The notes under the pieces: generated by a model
The model's input: only the letters and a program-made list of their open reading frames with translations
What the model was told of the DNA's origin: nothing
Database searches by the model: none
Shown here: in pieces, positions 50,908-60,445 of the stretch
Layout of the letters: each line of letters starts with the position of its first letter
How positions within the stretch are numbered: position 1 is the stretch's first letter
Assembly (NCBI GenBank): GCA_902472555.1
Contig: CABROF010000001.1
Location: forward strand, 1 to 64,000
From: UMGS1851 sp900555605
GTDB taxonomy: Bacteria; Bacillota; Clostridia; UBA1212; UBA1255
DNA length: 64,000 nt
Direction of reading: 5' to 3'
Position numbers and translations under genes: made by a program

Positions 50908-53487
50908 ATGAAGCACAGAAAAGATTTTTTTCATATTTTAATTCGTTGTATGCTTGCCTTTCTTTTTATTTATACAGCCGCCGGCTGTACCGTACAATCC
51001 CTGCCGCAGCATACAGCGCCTGCTGCTTCCGCTTCAGATCGGACGGATTTTCCTGTGCAAACGACTGCTGAAGCCTCGCCTGCCCAAACACCTTCCTCGG
51101 AAACGCCCAATCCGGCACACTTTTTAAAAATCAGTGAACTAATGGCTTCCAACACCTTAGGAATTACAGACCGTCAGGGCGTCAGGCAGGATTGGATTGA
51201 ACTTACAAATTACGGCAGCGTTCCCATCCATCTCAAGGGCTTTTCCCTGAGTCTTTCTCCCGGAAGCGTAAAATGGACATTTCCCGACGTATGGATAGCG
51301 CCGCAGGCATCCCTGCTGCTATTTGCTTCCGGCGCAGGCACCTATACCGGCGAGCTGCACATTGCCTTCAAATTGAGCAAGGAGAGCAAAACCGTCCTGC
51401 TTGCAGATCCGGAAGGCCTTTTGATTGACAGCGTTACATATCCTGATCTAAAAGACGATTATGCCTATGCACGGACCGGGGCTCAGCCCACGGATCCCTT
51501 TGCGGTCACAAACATTGTCTCGCCGGGATATCCAAATACGGTTGCCGGTGTGGAGGCATATTTTGCAGAAGCAGAGGCCGGGGGTAAAATGCTGGTGATC
51601 AACGAAGCGGTAAGCTCTAATTTTCAGCAGCTGGAACAAAACGGAGCATATTATGACTGGATTGAAATTAAAAATGTCACTTCTGCTTCCGTCAATCTAA
51701 AAAATTATTATTTATCCGACAGCAAAAAGGATCCGTTGAAATGGAATATGCCGGATCAAATACTCGCGCCCGGTGAAATCTGTGTTTTTCTCGCCTCCGG
51801 GGATGAAAGTCTGACTGGCGGTTCCTATGTACATACAAATTTTAAGCTGGACGGAATATCAGAATGCCTATATCTATCAGACGCTGCCAAAAATTTGCTT
51901 GACGGTGTGCTGCTAACGGACATTCCCTATGGCGGAAGCTGCGGCAGAATGCCCGGGAAAGCCGGCTTCTTTTACTTTGAAAAAGCAACGCCCGGCGAAG
52001 AAAACACTGCCGGGAAACGAGAAATCTCCCATACGCCGGTCTCATTGACGCCGGATGGTATTTACGACGAATCCGCCGCACCGATTCTTGTTACGCTTTC
52101 CGGAGAAGGCAGGATTTATTATACGCTTGACGGAAAGGAACCGACGGATAAGAGCCTGCTCTATACAGGTCCCTTCACGATCTCCGAAACCACAGTGGTC
52201 AGAGCGGTTTCCATCGCGCCGGATAAAATCAAAAGTGACGTATACACAGCCGGCTTTTTTATAAACGAAGGCCATACGCTTCCGATTCTGAGCGTTGTAT
52301 TGGATCCGGACGATCTCTGGAGCGATGAAACGGGGATTTATGTAAAAGGGCCGGATGCCTCTCCGGAGGCACCCTATTACGGAGCAAATTATTATAAAGA
52401 CTGGGAGCGAAAGGCCAGTGCCGCATTTTATGAAAAAGGCGGAAGCGGATTTACCATTGACTGCGGTCTCAAAATCGCGGGCGGAGGAAGCCGGTATCTC
52501 GAAAAGAAATCATTCAGCCTGAAATTCAAATCCCGTTACGGCAGCGAATTTCTTGAATATCCCATATTTGAAAATCCAGATGCACCAGCCCGCTTCAAAA
52601 CGCTCATGATTCGCTGCGGCGAAGATTATACCCGTTCTATTTTCCGCGATGAATTTCTCACCGCACTGGCCGCAGACGGCATGCAGAATCTCGAGGTGCA
52701 GAATTACAGGTTCTGTGTTCTGTATCTGAACGGCGCGTATTGGGGAATCTATGCCATCCGGGAAAAAGTCGACGAAGACTTCGTGGTTTCCCGTCACCCA
52801 GAGACGGACCCGGAAACGGTCTCTCTCATCCGCAGCAGCGCAGATGTGGAGTTCGGCAGCGGAAAAGCTTATGATGCGCTGTGCCAATACGTAAAAAAAC
52901 ATGATATGTCCCTGCCTGAAAGCTACCGTTATCTCGCGGATCGTGTCAATGTCGACAGCATGATCGAATGGCTGGTGGCGGAAGTCTACTCCGGTAATAA
53001 GGATTTGGCCAACATCCGCTGCTTTACGGCAGCAGACCCTGCAGGCAAGCAAACGCTGAAATGGTACTGGGTATTTTATGACCTTGACTGGGGATATATT
53101 CATCACGTCGCGCCCTTTTATTTTCTGCAGGGCAGCGCCGAGGACTCCCGCTCCGTTTTATTCCGCGCGCTTCTGAAAAGTGAAGAAGGCCGCGACCGAT
53201 TCCTTACGCAGCTGGCATATCACCTGAGAAATACATTTTCAGAGCAGAAGGCGCTGCAGAAAATCGCGCTGCTGGAATCACTGCTGGAGCCTGAGGTTCT
53301 GCGCAACTGCCGCCGATGGGATGTGCCCGTAGAAAATTACAGGCAAAGCGTTGCGGCGCTAAAAGCCTACGCCTCCTCCGGGCGAGAGCAAGAGGTGATT
53401 GATGCAGCAGTCCTTTATTTCAATCTTTCCGCCGCAGAGCAGCAGCATTATTTCGGAATGATCTCTGATGAACGCCTGCGCAAATAG
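50908..53487 (+). CDS. CotH-kinase-domain lipoprotein with two lamin-tail domains
   Basis: 859 aa. Lipobox TAAGC (Cys27), Pro/Thr/Ser-rich linker, two lamin-tail domains (LKISELMASNTLGITDRQGV with DWIELTNYGSVPIHLKGF; LVINEAVSSNFQQLEQNGAY with DWIEIKNVTSASVNLKNYYL), a chitobiase-C-terminal-like sandwich (IYYTLDGKEPTDKSLLYTGP), then a CotH domain (LKIAGGGSRYLEKKSFSLKF, RSIFRDEFLTALAADGM, KWYWVFYDLDWGYIHH). CotH is a protein kinase-like fold; in spores it phosphorylates coat proteins, but here it is an outer-face lipoprotein. Start with GAAGGAG upstream. Confidence 0.87.
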   Translation: MKHRKDFFHILIRCMLAFLFIYTAAGCTVQSLPQHTAPAASASDRTDFPVQTTAEASPAQTPSSETPNPAHFLKISELMASNTLGITDRQGVRQDWIELTNYGSVPIHLKGFSLSLSPGSVKWTFPDVWIAPQASLLLFASGAGTYTGELHIAFKLSKESKTVLLADPEGLLIDSVTYPDLKDDYAYARTGAQPTDPFAVTNIVSPGYPNTVAGVEAYFAEAEAGGKMLVINEAVSSNFQQLEQNGAYYDWIEIKNVTSASVNLKNYYLSDSKKDPLKWNMPDQILAPGEICVFLASGDESLTGGSYVHTNFKLDGISECLYLSDAAKNLLDGVLLTDIPYGGSCGRMPGKAGFFYFEKATPGEENTAGKREISHTPVSLTPDGIYDESAAPILVTLSGEGRIYYTLDGKEPTDKSLLYTGPFTISETTVVRAVSIAPDKIKSDVYTAGFFINEGHTLPILSVVLDPDDLWSDETGIYVKGPDASPEAPYYGANYYKDWERKASAAFYEKGGSGFTIDCGLKIAGGGSRYLEKKSFSLKFKSRYGSEFLEYPIFENPDAPARFKTLMIRCGEDYTRSIFRDEFLTALAADGMQNLEVQNYRFCVLYLNGAYWGIYAIREKVDEDFVVSRHPETDPETVSLIRSSADVEFGSGKAYDALCQYVKKHDMSLPESYRYLADRVNVDSMIEWLVAEVYSGNKDLANIRCFTAADPAGKQTLKWYWVFYDLDWGYIHHVAPFYFLQGSAEDSRSVLFRALLKSEEGRDRFLTQLAYHLRNTFSEQKALQKIALLESLLEPEVLRNCRRWDVPVENYRQSVAALKAYASSGREQEVIDAAVLYFNLSAAEQQHYFGMISDERLRK

Positions 53488-53537
53488 CTTAGCTTCGGCA
53501 GCTGAGCCGCGAAAAAGGCGCCTGCCTGTTTCGCAGG

Positions 53538-53555
53538 CCAATACTTCCTTGCGAT
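53538..53555 (+). terminator. Possible terminator hairpin after the CotH gene
   Basis: GCCTGC-CTGTTTC-GCAGGC hairpin about 50 nt after the CotH stop, without a strong U-run. Confidence 0.35.
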
Positions 53556-53579
53556 AAACCGGCGGCTGTCATCCGGTAA

Positions 53580-53699
53580 ATGGGGCTGTAAAAAAACGCG
53601 ATAAAAGTAAAAATCGCACATGATAAATTCCGGCCAAACCACGGTTTACCGTGAATTGGCCGGGAAGCTTTTGGGAAAAGGCGTTTTTTACAGCCCCAT
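53580..53699. repeat. 120-bp nested inverted repeat (MITE-like or complex hairpin)
   Basis: ATGGGGCTGT-A7-CGC at 53580-53599 is matched by GCG-T6-ACAGCCCCAT at 53681-53699. Inside, TTCCGGCCAA pairs with TTGGCCGGGAA and encloses CACGGT-TT-ACCGTG. It lies in the tail-to-tail gap between the CotH gene and the gene at 53723. No flanking duplication or second copy is obvious here. Confidence 0.6.
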
Positions 53700-53722
53700 C
53701 GTCGTATGTCTGGCCAGCCCCT

Positions 53723-54637
53723 TTATTCGCGTCTCATTCTGCGTTTCGTTGCAGACACCGCACCTGCCAATACTGCGGCTGCACAGATACAAGCACAAAG
53801 GAAATCCGCATCACCGGTCTCTACAGGTTCCAATCCGCCCTTTACGATAAACGGCTGTTCTTCCACTACCGTGCCGGCTTTGTTTCTCATCACAACCTTA
53901 TATGCACCTGCCGGAATATCAATATAAGGCTTCACCTCGGCATTGTCCGGAGTAGGACAATAAAAATCAAACAAATCCAGAGCAACGCCTGGCTGAATAA
54001 CCGTATAATCCTGCGTGGTCTCCGTAAGCGTAAAGTATGCATAATAAATACCTGCATTCTGACCAGGCACACTGTCTTTTAAGTAAAGCACTACGGAATC
54101 TGTGTCTCCGCCGGTTGCCGTCACCATAATCGGTTCCCCTTCTTCATAAACTTCTTTGTTCAGCGATAAAGAACGTTCAATGCCGGCAGTAATCGTAAAT
54201 TCTTTTGTGGCTAAAACAGAACCACTTGTGGCTCTGACTACAATTTTATAATTTCCCTCTTTCAGAGCCTTTGTTTCGGCATCAATAAATGGTTTCACAT
54301 CATTCGGATTCTCCGGAGTCGGACAAGCCCACTTTAAAAGATCGCTGGCAACGCCATTGTCCAGCTTTGTATACGATTCCCTTCCTGTTATGGTATTATC
54401 AAAACAAGCATAATAAATACCACCGTTCACGCCGGGCGTCTTATCCTTTTGGTAGACCACCACATAATCTGTATCTTCACCTGTAGCGGTAACCAGAATT
54501 GTTTCTCCTACTTCATAAACGGTTTTATCCGTCGACAAGGAACGTTCCGCTTCTGCCCGCACCTGTATCACAGGCAGAAAAGACAGCAGCAAACAAACCG
54601 CCAATAAACCTAAAATACCCTTACTCACATATTTCAT
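53723..54637 (-). CDS. Exported protein with two RSLS-GIYYA repeats and membrane-type C-terminus
   Basis: 304 aa. Signal peptide to about residue 28 (FLPVIQVRAEAE). Two repeats of about 110-130 aa begin RSLSTDKTVYEVGETILVTA and RSLSLNKEVYEEGEPIMVTA and contain PGVNGGIYYACF and PGQNAGIYYAYF, like small Ig-type domains. Near the end, EPVETGDADF, a hydrophobic span (CACICAAAVLAGAVS) and KRRMRRE suggest a wall or membrane anchor. Start at 54637 with AAAGG about 10 nt upstream. Last gene of the operon that begins at 60203. Function unknown. Confidence 0.8.
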   Translation of the reverse strand: MKYVSKGILGLLAVCLLLSFLPVIQVRAEAERSLSTDKTVYEVGETILVTATGEDTDYVVVYQKDKTPGVNGGIYYACFDNTITGRESYTKLDNGVASDLLKWACPTPENPNDVKPFIDAETKALKEGNYKIVVRATSGSVLATKEFTITAGIERSLSLNKEVYEEGEPIMVTATGGDTDSVVLYLKDSVPGQNAGIYYAYFTLTETTQDYTVIQPGVALDLFDFYCPTPDNAEVKPYIDIPAGAYKVVMRNKAGTVVEEQPFIVKGGLEPVETGDADFLCACICAAAVLAGAVSATKRRMRRE

Positions 54638-54657
54638 ATACACCCAACCTTTCTTAA

Positions 54658-55584
54658 TTATTTTCTCTTTTTAAGAACAACTATCACAATTACTGCAATT
54701 ACAGCAGCCGCAACTACGCCTACAATCATCCAGACAGCAGTATTGGTACCGTCTTGAGAAGAATTGGCTGGTTTTGTTGTGGGATCAGTCGTATCATCCG
54801 GTTCTGCAGTCACAATCTTTGCCGTTGTCGGAGTCGGGCTCGGCGCTTCCGTTGCATTCGGGTCTTCTGTTGCATTGGGATCCTTTGTCGGAGTCGCCAG
54901 CCGCCAGACAACCTCAAATGCCTGCTCTGCCACCACCGTACCGCTGTTATCCCGTATGACAATCTTGTACGCGCCTTCCGGTATATCTATATACGGAGCT
55001 ACCTGCGGATTTGAGGGGGTGGCGCAGAACCAGTCAAATACATCGATCGGTACATGATTTTCAATTAAAGTGTAGTCTGCTCTTGCTCCTATTGACGTAT
55101 CAAACGCAGCATAATAAATACCGGCATCCTGACCCGGAATATAATCCTGTGGATAGAGACATATATAGTCCGTCGCTTCCCCGGATGCCGTAACCAGAAT
55201 CGCCTCTCCCTCTTCATAAACCGTCTTATCCAAGGATAAAGAACGTCCCGTGCCTGCTTCCGGATCTGTTCCCGCTGCCGTTCCCGGCGTCATATCCTGT
55301 ACTGCGAAAGCCCCCCCCTTTTCCACCGTCTTTATTGATGTGTCATTCGTAAAAACTGCGTAATAAATTCCTGAATTTTGTCCCGGGACATCGTCTTCTC
55401 TGTAAAAGCCAACAAAATCCGTATCTTCACCTGTGGCGGTAACCAGAATTGTTTCTCCTACTTCATAAACGGTTTTATCTGCTGACAGGGAACGTTCCGC
55501 TTCTGCCTGCACTTTTACAGGCAGAAAAGACAGCATTACACAGACCGCCAGCAAACCAAAAATACATCTGAATCCATTTCTCAT
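54658..55584 (-). CDS. Exported protein with two RSLS-GIYYA repeats, Pro/Thr linker and membrane anchor
   Basis: 308 aa. Signal peptide (MLSFLPVKVQAEAE), then two repeats, RSLSADKTVYEVGETILVTA and RSLSLDKTVYEEGEAILVTA; the first is truncated to about 70 residues after PGQNSGIYYAVF. A linker of DPNATEDPNATEAPSPT follows, then a membrane helix (VWMIVGVVAAAVIAVIVIVV) and KKRK. It is a paralogue of the next gene downstream, 20 nt away. Start at 55584: AAGGAG upstream. Confidence 0.82.
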   Translation of the reverse strand: MRNGFRCIFGLLAVCVMLSFLPVKVQAEAERSLSADKTVYEVGETILVTATGEDTDFVGFYREDDVPGQNSGIYYAVFTNDTSIKTVEKGGAFAVQDMTPGTAAGTDPEAGTGRSLSLDKTVYEEGEAILVTASGEATDYICLYPQDYIPGQDAGIYYAAFDTSIGARADYTLIENHVPIDVFDWFCATPSNPQVAPYIDIPEGAYKIVIRDNSGTVVAEQAFEVVWRLATPTKDPNATEDPNATEAPSPTPTTAKIVTAEPDDTTDPTTKPANSSQDGTNTAVWMIVGVVAAAVIAVIVIVVLKKRK

Positions 55585-55609
55585 AACTCTCCGCTCCTTT
55601 TTATATAAA

Positions 55610-57859
55610 TTATTTTACAATCCATACCGGATTGGAAAACGCAAAACCGCCCATATAATCCGAATCACCGAATAACGAATGCTGCGTGTACACTTCTACT
55701 CTGTAAAACTCATTTTCCGCCACATCAATTTTTTGACTGTATTCAAACAGATGTGCCCCCTTGGATCCTTTTGCATCCTCATAAAGCACCTTTACTTCCC
55801 GATTCTTATAAGCGGTATCCACATCGCCGCCTATTGTATATCGATATAAGACCACCTTTTTAATTGTCGAATATTGGTCCGCAGCTCTGATTTTCACAGT
55901 TGCCGTGCCGTTTTCCGGAAGCAGCAAAGACTGTCCGTTGCCGGCGCCGCTAATAGAAAAACGCAATTCCGGTCCGTTTGTTCCATAGAAGGTTCCATTC
56001 TTCAGCGCTTGAATGATGTTCTCTTCATTCAATTCATTGATCAGCACCGCGTTCCCTGCCGTACCCACAATCTGATCGGTATGACCGTCGGTATTGCAAA
56101 TGCCATAGTAATGCTGCTCACCTTTCAGATTATAACGATCCCACCACTCAAACGCATCATCCGTCCATTCTGAATGCCTACGATAATTATGTCCATCCTC
56201 ATTGTAGACCTCAATTCCGGTAAAACCCGTGTAATAATCCACTTTCGTCGGATCCGTTCCCACTCCGGGCCAAATCCAGCGGCCGTCTCCAGTGTAAAAC
56301 GGATGCGCAATATAGCACAGCCCGCCTTCCTCAATAATCGTATCCATAATTTCCTGCCATTCCCCTACTGTGGGCCGGATCGCCGCCATGATTTCCCACA
56401 TACCGCCAGTATATCCCGCTGGATGCATGTAAGTCGTATTATATTCCAGCATGTGGCCATAGTTGGTCGTAATTTCATTTCCCACAATCGGAATAAAGTC
56501 CGTAAGGCCTTTTGCCGCAGCCCGGGCAAACGCTTTATTGCCGGGATTGCAGTTGTGTTCCGTAGTCAGAATCCACGCATGGCCTTTGTGATACACGGAA
56601 AGAAAGTTATCTTTTAAAGGGCTGTGGCCGTCGCTTAGCGTACTGTGCGTATGCGCATCTCCCACATAATAGCCTTTGCCATCGGCAATCAGGCGGAAGG
56701 ATTCTTGAGATAAAATTTTATTGCTTTTTGTCAGTAATTGTACCGAACAAAGTCCGCTGCCGCCTTCCTGTATAGTGAAATCATATTTGAAATCAGCCGA
56801 TCCCTGGGCTTCAACCACAATCGCCAGCTGATCCGCATGGGCATTATGCGTCATCAAAAGCGGCCGCTCTAACTTTACTTTAAACGTTCTATCAGTATCT
56901 GTGTGGTTTTCCAGTGTACCGGTAATAGACATGGTGTTTCCTGCCGCTGCCTCTCCTGTCAGAACTACATCTCGCATAATATAGCTTTCCACCTCGGCAG
57001 ACCCACGGTTTTCAAGCGTTTGTGGATCCGTTATTACATTTTTAAAGCTCTGATAAGCTTGCTGAACCTCCTGTTCAGTCAAAGCACCGCTGTAAAGCGC
57101 TGCCTTCGTATAGATAGATGCGCCTGCCGCATAATCCGTGATTGTTTTGCCGGTCCCGATATCAGCACCGATTACATAGATAAAAGGAGACTCGCCGAAT
57201 GTCAGACCCGATACATGCAATGTATTCTGCAACTGGCCATTCACATAAAACAGGATCTGATTTTTCTCGGCATCATAAACACCCATCAGATGATACAATT
57301 CTCCAATCCGTATTTTTTCCTTTCCGAAAACCGTTCTGTAATCTGTATCAAAATGTTGGAATTTAAAGAAACCGTTATCAAACCAAAGCCCAAACATCCC
57401 GTTCTGCGTGGAAGAAAAAATTCCGATTTGCCGATTGCCCGGCTCCTCTGTATACTGTACTGCCGCTTCAATACTGTAGCCGCCGGACAGTGTCTTCTGA
57501 AATGCTTCCTCTTCGGCATAAGCAGATAAATCGACGCCCATGGCCTGTTTATCCTCTCCCGTATTCCGGTATCCCGGAATTGTCGCAGTTATGCCCTGAT
57601 GTGTTACTGAGACAGGCTCCACCATACCGCTGCCTTCTGTTCGGAACGAAGCATTGTGCGCCAGATCCGCATAGGTCCCGTCACGATAGAAGCACACATC
57701 CGCAATGACATGATTCTGATATAATGAAAACCCCTCTTTTACGGCAGAATCCGGAATCGCCGGAGGCCCGCTTTCAGCAGGATCCGCAGTTTCTGGACTG
57801 CATGCATATAAACTCAGGAAAACCATCAAAAGCAACCCGATGATACCTTTTTGTTTCAT
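55610..57859 (-). CDS. Lipoprotein with LamG domain and PHP-type metallophosphoesterase domain
   Basis: 749 aa. Lipobox-like SLYAC (Cys20). A LamG-type sandwich (about 110-275; NGMFGLWFDNGFFKFQHFDT, LYHLMGVYDAEKNQILFYVN) is followed from about 395 by a PHP-like catalytic domain of the CehA/McbA kind: YVGDAHTHSTLSDGHSPLKD (H403, H405), WILTTEHNCNPGNKAF, CYIAHPFYTGDGRW and GICNTDGHTDQIV. The active site is on the outer face of the membrane, unlike cytoplasmic PHP enzymes. A C-terminal beta-domain ends it. The substrate is unknown (a phosphorylated glycan or lipid is an inference). Second gene of the operon. Confidence 0.85.
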   Translation of the reverse strand: MKQKGIIGLLLMVFLSLYACSPETADPAESGPPAIPDSAVKEGFSLYQNHVIADVCFYRDGTYADLAHNASFRTEGSGMVEPVSVTHQGITATIPGYRNTGEDKQAMGVDLSAYAEEEAFQKTLSGGYSIEAAVQYTEEPGNRQIGIFSSTQNGMFGLWFDNGFFKFQHFDTDYRTVFGKEKIRIGELYHLMGVYDAEKNQILFYVNGQLQNTLHVSGLTFGESPFIYVIGADIGTGKTITDYAAGASIYTKAALYSGALTEQEVQQAYQSFKNVITDPQTLENRGSAEVESYIMRDVVLTGEAAAGNTMSITGTLENHTDTDRTFKVKLERPLLMTHNAHADQLAIVVEAQGSADFKYDFTIQEGGSGLCSVQLLTKSNKILSQESFRLIADGKGYYVGDAHTHSTLSDGHSPLKDNFLSVYHKGHAWILTTEHNCNPGNKAFARAAAKGLTDFIPIVGNEITTNYGHMLEYNTTYMHPAGYTGGMWEIMAAIRPTVGEWQEIMDTIIEEGGLCYIAHPFYTGDGRWIWPGVGTDPTKVDYYTGFTGIEVYNEDGHNYRRHSEWTDDAFEWWDRYNLKGEQHYYGICNTDGHTDQIVGTAGNAVLINELNEENIIQALKNGTFYGTNGPELRFSISGAGNGQSLLLPENGTATVKIRAADQYSTIKKVVLYRYTIGGDVDTAYKNREVKVLYEDAKGSKGAHLFEYSQKIDVAENEFYRVEVYTQHSLFGDSDYMGGFAFSNPVWIVK

Positions 57860-57878
57860 GTCTTTCTCCTCCTCTTAA

Positions 57879-60203
57879 TTAATCTATCAATTCTCCGTAA
57901 ACTTCCATTTCCGCAATTTCAACACAATACCCGGCGGATGCCGTCCCCGAACGAGTCAGCTTTGTTGCGGCGAATTGAACATAACGTGCTTGTATGGGCT
58001 CAATTTCTAATGTACGTACATCCTGACGCTGCGGAGTATTATCATGCTTCATCTGTTTGACGGCTGTCCACTGAACGCCGTCTTGGGAAACCCGGATTTC
58101 ATAATCATCCGGAAAAACATTTACACCATTCCATACCTTTTGCGGCGTCAGTACAACACGTTCTACTTTATAACTTCCCAACAGATCGATTATGATCCAT
58201 TCTTCTGCGTTTTCGGTGGAATTTCGATTCATTCCGCTGGACCAGACTTTAGATGTACCATCGTTAATATAGGTATAATGGCAGTTCCAATCCGGCTGAT
58301 CCGTACTGGAGGAATAACTTAAAACCGGTTTATGCAATGCAATATTTTCGCCATCTGTATAGGCTGGCGGTTCATAAGAAGTAGCAATATGGTCTTCAAT
58401 AGAACCGTCATCATGATAAACCGCGATCTCACCGATTTCACAGAAGCAATTCCCCTCCGATAGCAAAAAATCCGTTACCACCAGACGCATATAGCGTGCC
58501 TGTATCGCATGAAAACGAAATACCGGTACTTTGGTACGGTCCAGGATATCATTTTCTTCTCTCACAACCTCCGTCCATTCCCGGCCATCTGCCGAAGTCA
58601 GAATCAGAAAGGATTTCGGAAAATAAGCCCCGCAGCGAACACCATTGCCCATCGGATACAAGTCCACGCGATTCAGCGTCTCTATATCACCGAAATCCAA
58701 TGTGATATATTGTGCCCTTCCGTCCGTGGTTATCAGTTTTGCACCGTTTCCATCTGTTCCTTCTCCGTCATGCACATCACATAAGAAAGCAGTACCGTCC
58801 CCTGCCGCGCTGCTGGCAAAGAGACGGGCAGAGACAGCTAAATTTCGTGATCTTTCATGACTATCTTCAACTAAATTCCCGTCAATCACCTGAAATACCG
58901 CACCGTCGCCGGCTGCCAGCTGCAGCGTCAGCACCCCGTTTTCCACCGGCGCATCCACCAGCGCTCCGGTACGCTCGTCAACCATCTTCAGCCGAAGCGC
59001 TCCTACATCCAGACGGATCTGCTGTGTTTTTCTAAAATCTTTGTTTACAATCATGAAATACGAATTCTCGTCGCTGCGCGGCTGAATAACAGATAAGATA
59101 ACATCTGTTTTATCGATTGCTTGTATCGGGAAGTCATTCGGAATTTTTTTATAAGCACCGGGAGTTCTTATCATACTGTGGTAAACTGCCACTGCATCGC
59201 CGGAAGCCAGATACGTCCCCAGACGATGGATTTTTTTGTTGATTTCACACACTGCGAAAAAAAGATCCGTCGGTTCATAATCCCTATCAAAAATAGCATT
59301 GCTGTATGTACCTTCCCCGCTGGGGGGCGTTCCCCATGTAAAAAACTTAAGTTCTTTTACACCGTACGCCAATGCCGCCATCATATTGTAACGCAGATCA
59401 GCGGCAGTCGGTCTCCGATAATGATCCTGATATCCGACAGACTGTACGTATACCGCTGTGTTTTTTCCGGTAGCCAGCGCGGCGCGGCGCAGATCATCAT
59501 AATTTCTGAATAATTCAAGCTCATTAACGCCGCCGTTTAAATCAAAGCAATAGGTATCCAAAGACAACGTCCCGCCGTAAGGAATCAAGCTTCCAAAATC
59601 GGTTAGACGTTTATAATAGGTTCCCTCCGGATAACATCCTCTCGGCAGGAAGTTGATATTGATATACGAATCCGGACAGACAGAACGCAGTAAATTTTCC
59701 ACATCGGCATAAACATTCGGATTGACCGGCTCATCCACCACATAAAAGCCGGCAAATCCCGGTAAATCCTTATATTCTTCAGCAATCTCCAGCAGCGCTT
59801 CATCGGTTTGTTCAAGGCACGTCTGAATGCGGTAATCTCTGGAATAAATACGCAGACCGTGTTCCGCAGCTTCTGCCATAATCTGCTTGTACTTATCTGC
59901 CGTATGGCCTTCCGCGACCCATACAGGATCCACATATATATGAGAAACCACATCAATTTCCGCTTCATTCATATAAGCAAATTGTCTTTTCCGTACCTCT
60001 TCGTCGTGCAGTGGTACCAGATATGCATTAATAATAATATTGTCCCGCGTAATCGGCTGTACATTGTTCATTGGCAGCATATAGTCCTCCTTTTTGTCCT
60101 GTTCAGGCTGATTGCTCCGGCGGCACCCCGGCAGTATGAAAAGCAGCAGTAATGAGAAAAGTATGATTACAGTCAGCTGCCATCTCCTGAATATTGGATT
60201 CAT
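57879..60203 (-). CDS. Lipoprotein with GH-like TIM barrel and two F5/8 type C (discoidin) domains
   Basis: 774 aa. Lipobox ILPGC (Cys27). The N-terminal barrel-like domain (about 45-400) has AYMNEAEIDVVSHIYVDPVW and FAGFYVVDEPVNPNVYADVE, where the DEP Glu is placed like a GH42-type acid, then ELKFFTWGTPPSGEGTYSN. Two discoidin sandwiches follow (about 470-610, ITLDFGDIETLNRVDLYPMG; and 640-770, WIIIDLLGSYKVERVVLTPQ), which usually bind carbohydrate. Start at 60203 with GGAGG upstream. First gene of the four-gene operon to 53723. Confidence 0.83.
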   Translation of the reverse strand: MNPIFRRWQLTVIILFSLLLLFILPGCRRSNQPEQDKKEDYMLPMNNVQPITRDNIIINAYLVPLHDEEVRKRQFAYMNEAEIDVVSHIYVDPVWVAEGHTADKYKQIMAEAAEHGLRIYSRDYRIQTCLEQTDEALLEIAEEYKDLPGFAGFYVVDEPVNPNVYADVENLLRSVCPDSYININFLPRGCYPEGTYYKRLTDFGSLIPYGGTLSLDTYCFDLNGGVNELELFRNYDDLRRAALATGKNTAVYVQSVGYQDHYRRPTAADLRYNMMAALAYGVKELKFFTWGTPPSGEGTYSNAIFDRDYEPTDLFFAVCEINKKIHRLGTYLASGDAVAVYHSMIRTPGAYKKIPNDFPIQAIDKTDVILSVIQPRSDENSYFMIVNKDFRKTQQIRLDVGALRLKMVDERTGALVDAPVENGVLTLQLAAGDGAVFQVIDGNLVEDSHERSRNLAVSARLFASSAAGDGTAFLCDVHDGEGTDGNGAKLITTDGRAQYITLDFGDIETLNRVDLYPMGNGVRCGAYFPKSFLILTSADGREWTEVVREENDILDRTKVPVFRFHAIQARYMRLVVTDFLLSEGNCFCEIGEIAVYHDDGSIEDHIATSYEPPAYTDGENIALHKPVLSYSSSTDQPDWNCHYTYINDGTSKVWSSGMNRNSTENAEEWIIIDLLGSYKVERVVLTPQKVWNGVNVFPDDYEIRVSQDGVQWTAVKQMKHDNTPQRQDVRTLEIEPIQARYVQFAATKLTRSGTASAGYCVEIAEMEVYGELID

Positions 60204-60445
60204 TGCAAATAAAACCTCCCTGCTTTATAAGTTTCACTGATCATACGTTAACACAGCCGAACACTTTTCTGCTATTTCTAAAAAGACCACTTTTGTCATT
60301 TTTTCGACTTTTTGGCTGATTACAGAATCCTTCAGCCTTCCTCTGCATAAAACTATACATTTGAGTATGATACAGGTTACACCGCTGAAAACACGGATTG
60401 ATTCGGCTGCGGAATACATCTTGAATATTTTGTAAATCTGCGTTA

